Position numbers and translations under genes: made by a program. From JAZUCT01 sp045639255 (GTDB lineage: Bacteria; Bacillota; Clostridia; Christensenellales; UBA1242), in the NCBI GenBank assembly GCA_045639255.1, contig JAZUCT010000044.1, positions 1-9,527 on the forward strand: 9,527 nucleotides of DNA, given 5' to 3'. Below are positions 7,065-9,527 of the stretch, in pieces; position 1 is the first letter of the stretch; each line of letters begins with the position of its first letter. The notes under the pieces were generated by a model. The model saw nothing but the letters and a program-made list of their open reading frames with translations. It did no database searches and was not told the DNA's origin.

Positions 7065-9296
7065 TTATAATTTAATTTTGTATGCACCGCCACCAAAAGT
7101 TGTAACATACATTGTTTTTCCATCAATTGAAAAACTTATGTTTTTAAGCATATTAAAAAGCCCGCTATATAACAATTTTGAAGTGTTATTTTCAATCACA
7201 AAAACTTTGCCATAAGTGTCGGTTGCATACATCTTTCCATTTGGAGAGAATGCACTATAAAATATGCCGTCATTATTTTCAAATATTTTTTCAAGTTCGC
7301 CATTTTCATAATGATATATGCCACCATTTTCGTTTGCCCAAAAACCATTGTTATGTTCTTCAAACCATTTATAATAATATGTTGGAATAACATTAATAAA
7401 CAATCCTTTTTGCTTGTTGAAAGTTAAACTTCTTGCAATAACAATGTTTCCTAAGTTAACATTATGCAATTCTTCATTAATTAAGTTAAATTCATAAAGT
7501 TTTGAAGGTTGCCATGTTCCGTTTTGCAAATAAGGTGCGGTTAAGCAATAAATAAAGTTATCTGTTAAAACAACATCTTCGCCAAAAATTAAGCCTTCCA
7601 CTTTTTCCATACCGCTGTTTATTGAAACAAAATTTCTGCCACCGTTTTTGCTTAGAAAAAATCCCCGATTAAATGTTGCAACTGCAACAATAAATTCGTT
7701 TTTTGTTTGCTTAATGCTCATTTTAACAGGAATTGAATCTGCTGGTATGCCGTTATTATATAAAAACTCCCAAGTTATTCCGCCATCATATGAAATTCCA
7801 AATGCACCCTTTGTTGTGTCTTTATCATAAATTGTTGGATTGTAAGGCGCGTCATGCCGTGAACTCCAAAGCCCATACACAACATTTTTTTCATATTTAT
7901 CAAAATATAAATCATAGCAAGTGTTATAAATATCATAATCAGTGCCAGTGATTTCCATTCGTTGCCATGTTTTGCCATTATCAAAACTGTTTTGCAAGCC
8001 TAAATCGGTTGTGCAAATAACTATGTGATTTTTGTTAAATGGATCTTCTTTAACAAAATATGTTGTTTGCACATCTAATCCGTTGCTGGAATATTTGCCG
8101 TTGCCATATTCTTTGCAGTGTAAGGTTTTTATTTGCTTATTTTCTTCATTTTCATATTCCATTAAATAAACAGTTTCAATGTTTGAAACAAGGCAAACAT
8201 TATCATTATGTGGACTTGCAAATATGCCATAAAATGGCCCGTGCGAACCATACGACCAGCCGTTTAAATTTGTAACATGTCTGGTTTTATACATGGAATC
8301 AAATATCCATTCAAAATTTTGCCCATTAAATTTCATAATTCCGTCAACAGTATCTTCAAACTCATTAACCGCTGAACTAAACGATAAGTAAATGTTATTA
8401 AAATTATTACCTACAATTTCTTTAAAATGCCAATTAAAAGTTCCGTTTCTGCCATATTTAGTGAATTTGTTTGTAAGAGAATTATAGGCCAATAAATTAT
8501 TAAAAGTTACAAAATCATTTGTGTAAAGAATTAAACTTTCATCTTGCAAGTCATCAATAAAAAATATGTTGTTTTCAATCTTACAAATGTCTTTAATATA
8601 GCCTGTGGTTGAATATATTTCATTAAATTCGCAACCTTCAAAAACATAAAAGTATATTTTGTTTGCCATTGTTATATAAATGCCATTGTTTGTTGCTATC
8701 ATATTAACATCAACATCACTTTGCGGATTTATAAAATTGGTTTGCATAGTGTGTAAAATTTCCAAATTGTTGCCATTATAATCACTTTTTAAAAGTCGAA
8801 AATTTCCATTCCAATCTATGGTTACAAAAAACACAAAATCAGCACTTGAAACAATTTCTTTCACATAGCCATTGTCATAACCTTCGGCAAGCATTAAGTT
8901 TTCATTCCAGCCTGAACGACTTATGCTTAATTTTACATTTTGCGGATAAATAAGTTTAAGGTTTTTGCCTTTGTCAACAGATGAATATAATCCATATCCA
9001 CCGCAAAAAACAACTCCGCTATTTGCAATATGTGTTTTTGTAAAAACACCACGCGATTCAGTTCTGTTCCAAGTTTGCCCTTTGTTATAAGAATAATATA
9101 TTGCACCCATATCACTGGTTACATAAAAGATATTTTCATTTGTAGGGTCAATCATAGGATTCAAAAAAGCACCGCCACCACCAATGCCGATTCTTGAAAC
9201 ATAATTCCTTGTTGAATGAATATTGATAAAATAAATTCCAACGCCACAAAAACAAGTTAATAAACAAATCGATAAAATTATAAAAACTTTTTTCAT
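7065..9296 (-). CDS. Signal-anchored BNR/Asp-box beta-propeller protein, GH74/sortilin-like
   Basis: This 743-residue protein begins with MKK and a hydrophobic segment (about 4-26), a signal peptide or anchor, so the rest is outside the membrane. A GH74-like opening follows: RIGIGGGGAFLNP (35-47) and YVTSDMGAIYYS (58-69). Asp-box turns (S-x-D-x-G-x-T-W) appear at 69-76 (N for D), 106-113, 437-444 (SFDNGKTW), 502-509 (SYDGGITW) and 549-556 (N for D), with YVTN-like strands near the end (680-743). The propeller probably spans the whole protein in two halves. In xyloglucanases (GH74) two Asp residues are catalytic, the first in a (T/S)D-x-G motif near the N-terminus; D62, and D431 in TTDLG, could be counterparts, but this is inference. 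It may be a glycan-binding or glycan-cleaving surface protein, or a non-enzymatic sortilin-like propeller. There is no Shine-Dalgarno before the ATG and no LPXTG or usual lipobox. Confidence 0.8.
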   Translation of the reverse strand: MKKVFIILSICLLTCFCGVGIYFINIHSTRNYVSRIGIGGGGAFLNPMIDPTNENIFYVTSDMGAIYYSYNKGQTWNRTESRGVFTKTHIANSGVVFCGGYGLYSSVDKGKNLKLIYPQNVKLSISRSGWNENLMLAEGYDNGYVKEIVSSADFVFFVTIDWNGNFRLLKSDYNGNNLEILHTMQTNFINPQSDVDVNMIATNNGIYITMANKIYFYVFEGCEFNEIYSTTGYIKDICKIENNIFFIDDLQDESLILYTNDFVTFNNLLAYNSLTNKFTKYGRNGTFNWHFKEIVGNNFNNIYLSFSSAVNEFEDTVDGIMKFNGQNFEWIFDSMYKTRHVTNLNGWSYGSHGPFYGIFASPHNDNVCLVSNIETVYLMEYENEENKQIKTLHCKEYGNGKYSSNGLDVQTTYFVKEDPFNKNHIVICTTDLGLQNSFDNGKTWQRMEITGTDYDIYNTCYDLYFDKYEKNVVYGLWSSRHDAPYNPTIYDKDTTKGAFGISYDGGITWEFLYNNGIPADSIPVKMSIKQTKNEFIVAVATFNRGFFLSKNGGRNFVSINSGMEKVEGLIFGEDVVLTDNFIYCLTAPYLQNGTWQPSKLYEFNLINEELHNVNLGNIVIARSLTFNKQKGLFINVIPTYYYKWFEEHNNGFWANENGGIYHYENGELEKIFENNDGIFYSAFSPNGKMYATDTYGKVFVIENNTSKLLYSGLFNMLKNISFSIDGKTMYVTTFGGGAYKIKL

Positions 9297-9307
9297 ATTT
9301 TAACTAA

Positions 9308-9336
9308 ATTATATCATAAATATCCTTCATTTTCAA
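9308..9336 (-). promoter_or_regulatory. Near-consensus extended -10 promoter of the beta-propeller gene
   Basis: Reading the minus strand, TTGAAA (9331-9336, 5/6) and TATAAT (9308-9313, 6/6) are 17 bases apart, with TG one base before the -10. Only 11 bases (9297-9307) separate the -10 from the ATG at 9296, so transcription should start about 4-5 bases before the start codon. Confidence 0.72.
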
Positions 9337-9454
9337 TTAACTTTTCAATTTAAAAACAAAACTATATATCACATATTAAATTAAACACATATTCCAATAA
9401 TAAATATTTGTTTAAAAGTGTTTACAATATAAATAAAAAAATGTTCAAATAAAT
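9337..9454. other. Gene-free AT-rich spacer
   Basis: This stretch between the propeller promoter and the tRNA terminator contains no open frame with an RBS, no strong hairpin and no recognisable RNA gene. A TTTACA-ATATAAA stretch near 9420-9433 looks promoter-like on the plus strand but has no gene behind it. Confidence 0.6.
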
Positions 9455-9456
9455 AC

Positions 9457-9496
9457 AAAAAATTGCCGTTGAACTTTTTTCGTTCAAACGACAATT
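9457..9496 (-). terminator. Rho-independent terminator of the tRNA transcript
   Basis: On the minus strand AATTGTCGTTTGAAC (9482-9496) pairs with GTTCAACGGCAATT (9461-9474), with one G-U pair and one bulged T, around a GAAAAAA loop. A T run covers 9457-9462. It begins 3 bases after the CCA end of the tRNA, so this tRNA is the last gene of its transcript. Confidence 0.85.
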
Positions 9497-9499
9497 GTC

Positions 9500-9527
9500 T
9501 GGCGGAGAGTGAGGGATTTGAACCCTC
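9500..9527 (-). tRNA. tRNA 3' end, probably tRNA-Ser (partial)
   Basis: The minus strand reads a T arm GAGGG-TTCAAAT-CCCTC (9511-9527), the acceptor 3' strand ACTCTCC (9504-9510), discriminator G (9503) and an encoded CCA (9500-9502). The TTCAAAT loop is the standard T-loop. An acceptor starting GGAGAGT with G73 fits bacterial tRNA-Ser best. The anticodon, the D arm and any long variable arm lie beyond the window, so the identity is inferred, although the presence of a tRNA is not in doubt. Confidence 0.88.

Noticed and set aside
9219..9290. Lipoprotein signal in the propeller protein (Cys at residues 11, 15 and 17)
   Set aside because: The residues before these Cys (LLTC, CFC) do not fit the usual lipobox with G/A/S at -1; a signal peptide or anchor is more likely.

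Overview
The window comes from a very AT-rich, low-GC bacterium, most probably an uncultured gut-type Firmicute (Bacillota: Clostridia or Bacilli-like). The evidence is A/T-ending codons throughout, AAGGAG/AAAGGTGAT-type ribosome binding sites, TATAAT promoters, short A-stem-U terminators, a DUF1653 gene, TspO and a giant MBG/InlB-repeat surface protein. The genetic code looks standard: Trp is TGG, and the five visible stops are TAA or TAG. Species cannot be named from this sequence.

Left half (1-5426, + strand): the 3' 1,807 codons of one giant modular cell-surface protein, whose start lies outside the window. It is a chain of extracellular beta-sandwich modules: Ig/MBG-like, three 87-residue tandem repeats, a YDG-like module, and then InlB/Listeria-Bacteroides and MucBP-like repeats, including an alternating 84+70 residue super-repeat. 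It ends in a small C-terminal domain, one membrane helix and a basic tail. There is no LPXTG motif, so it appears anchored by the helix itself. A strong terminator overlaps its stop codon.

Middle (5427-6762, + strand): two apparently independent single genes, a five-helix TspO/MBR membrane protein and a GNAT-like acetyltransferase, each closed by its own hairpin terminator.

Right half (6763-9527, - strand): a DUF1653 protein and, upstream of it, a 743-residue signal-anchored beta-propeller protein with Asp-box (BNR) repeats and a GH74-like N-terminal signature. The two may be partly cotranscribed, because no terminator separates them. The last 28 bases are the 3' end of a tRNA, best read as tRNA-Ser, with an encoded CCA and its own terminator.

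The genes do not form an obvious pathway. Two are exported or surface proteins that could act in adhesion and glycan interaction, and the rest are housekeeping or accessory genes. I see no mobile element, CRISPR, toxin-antitoxin or phage-defence system. The most unusual signals are promoters placed so close to the start codons that transcripts would be leaderless or nearly so, a 117-bp perfect internal duplication in the giant gene, and the alternating super-repeat.
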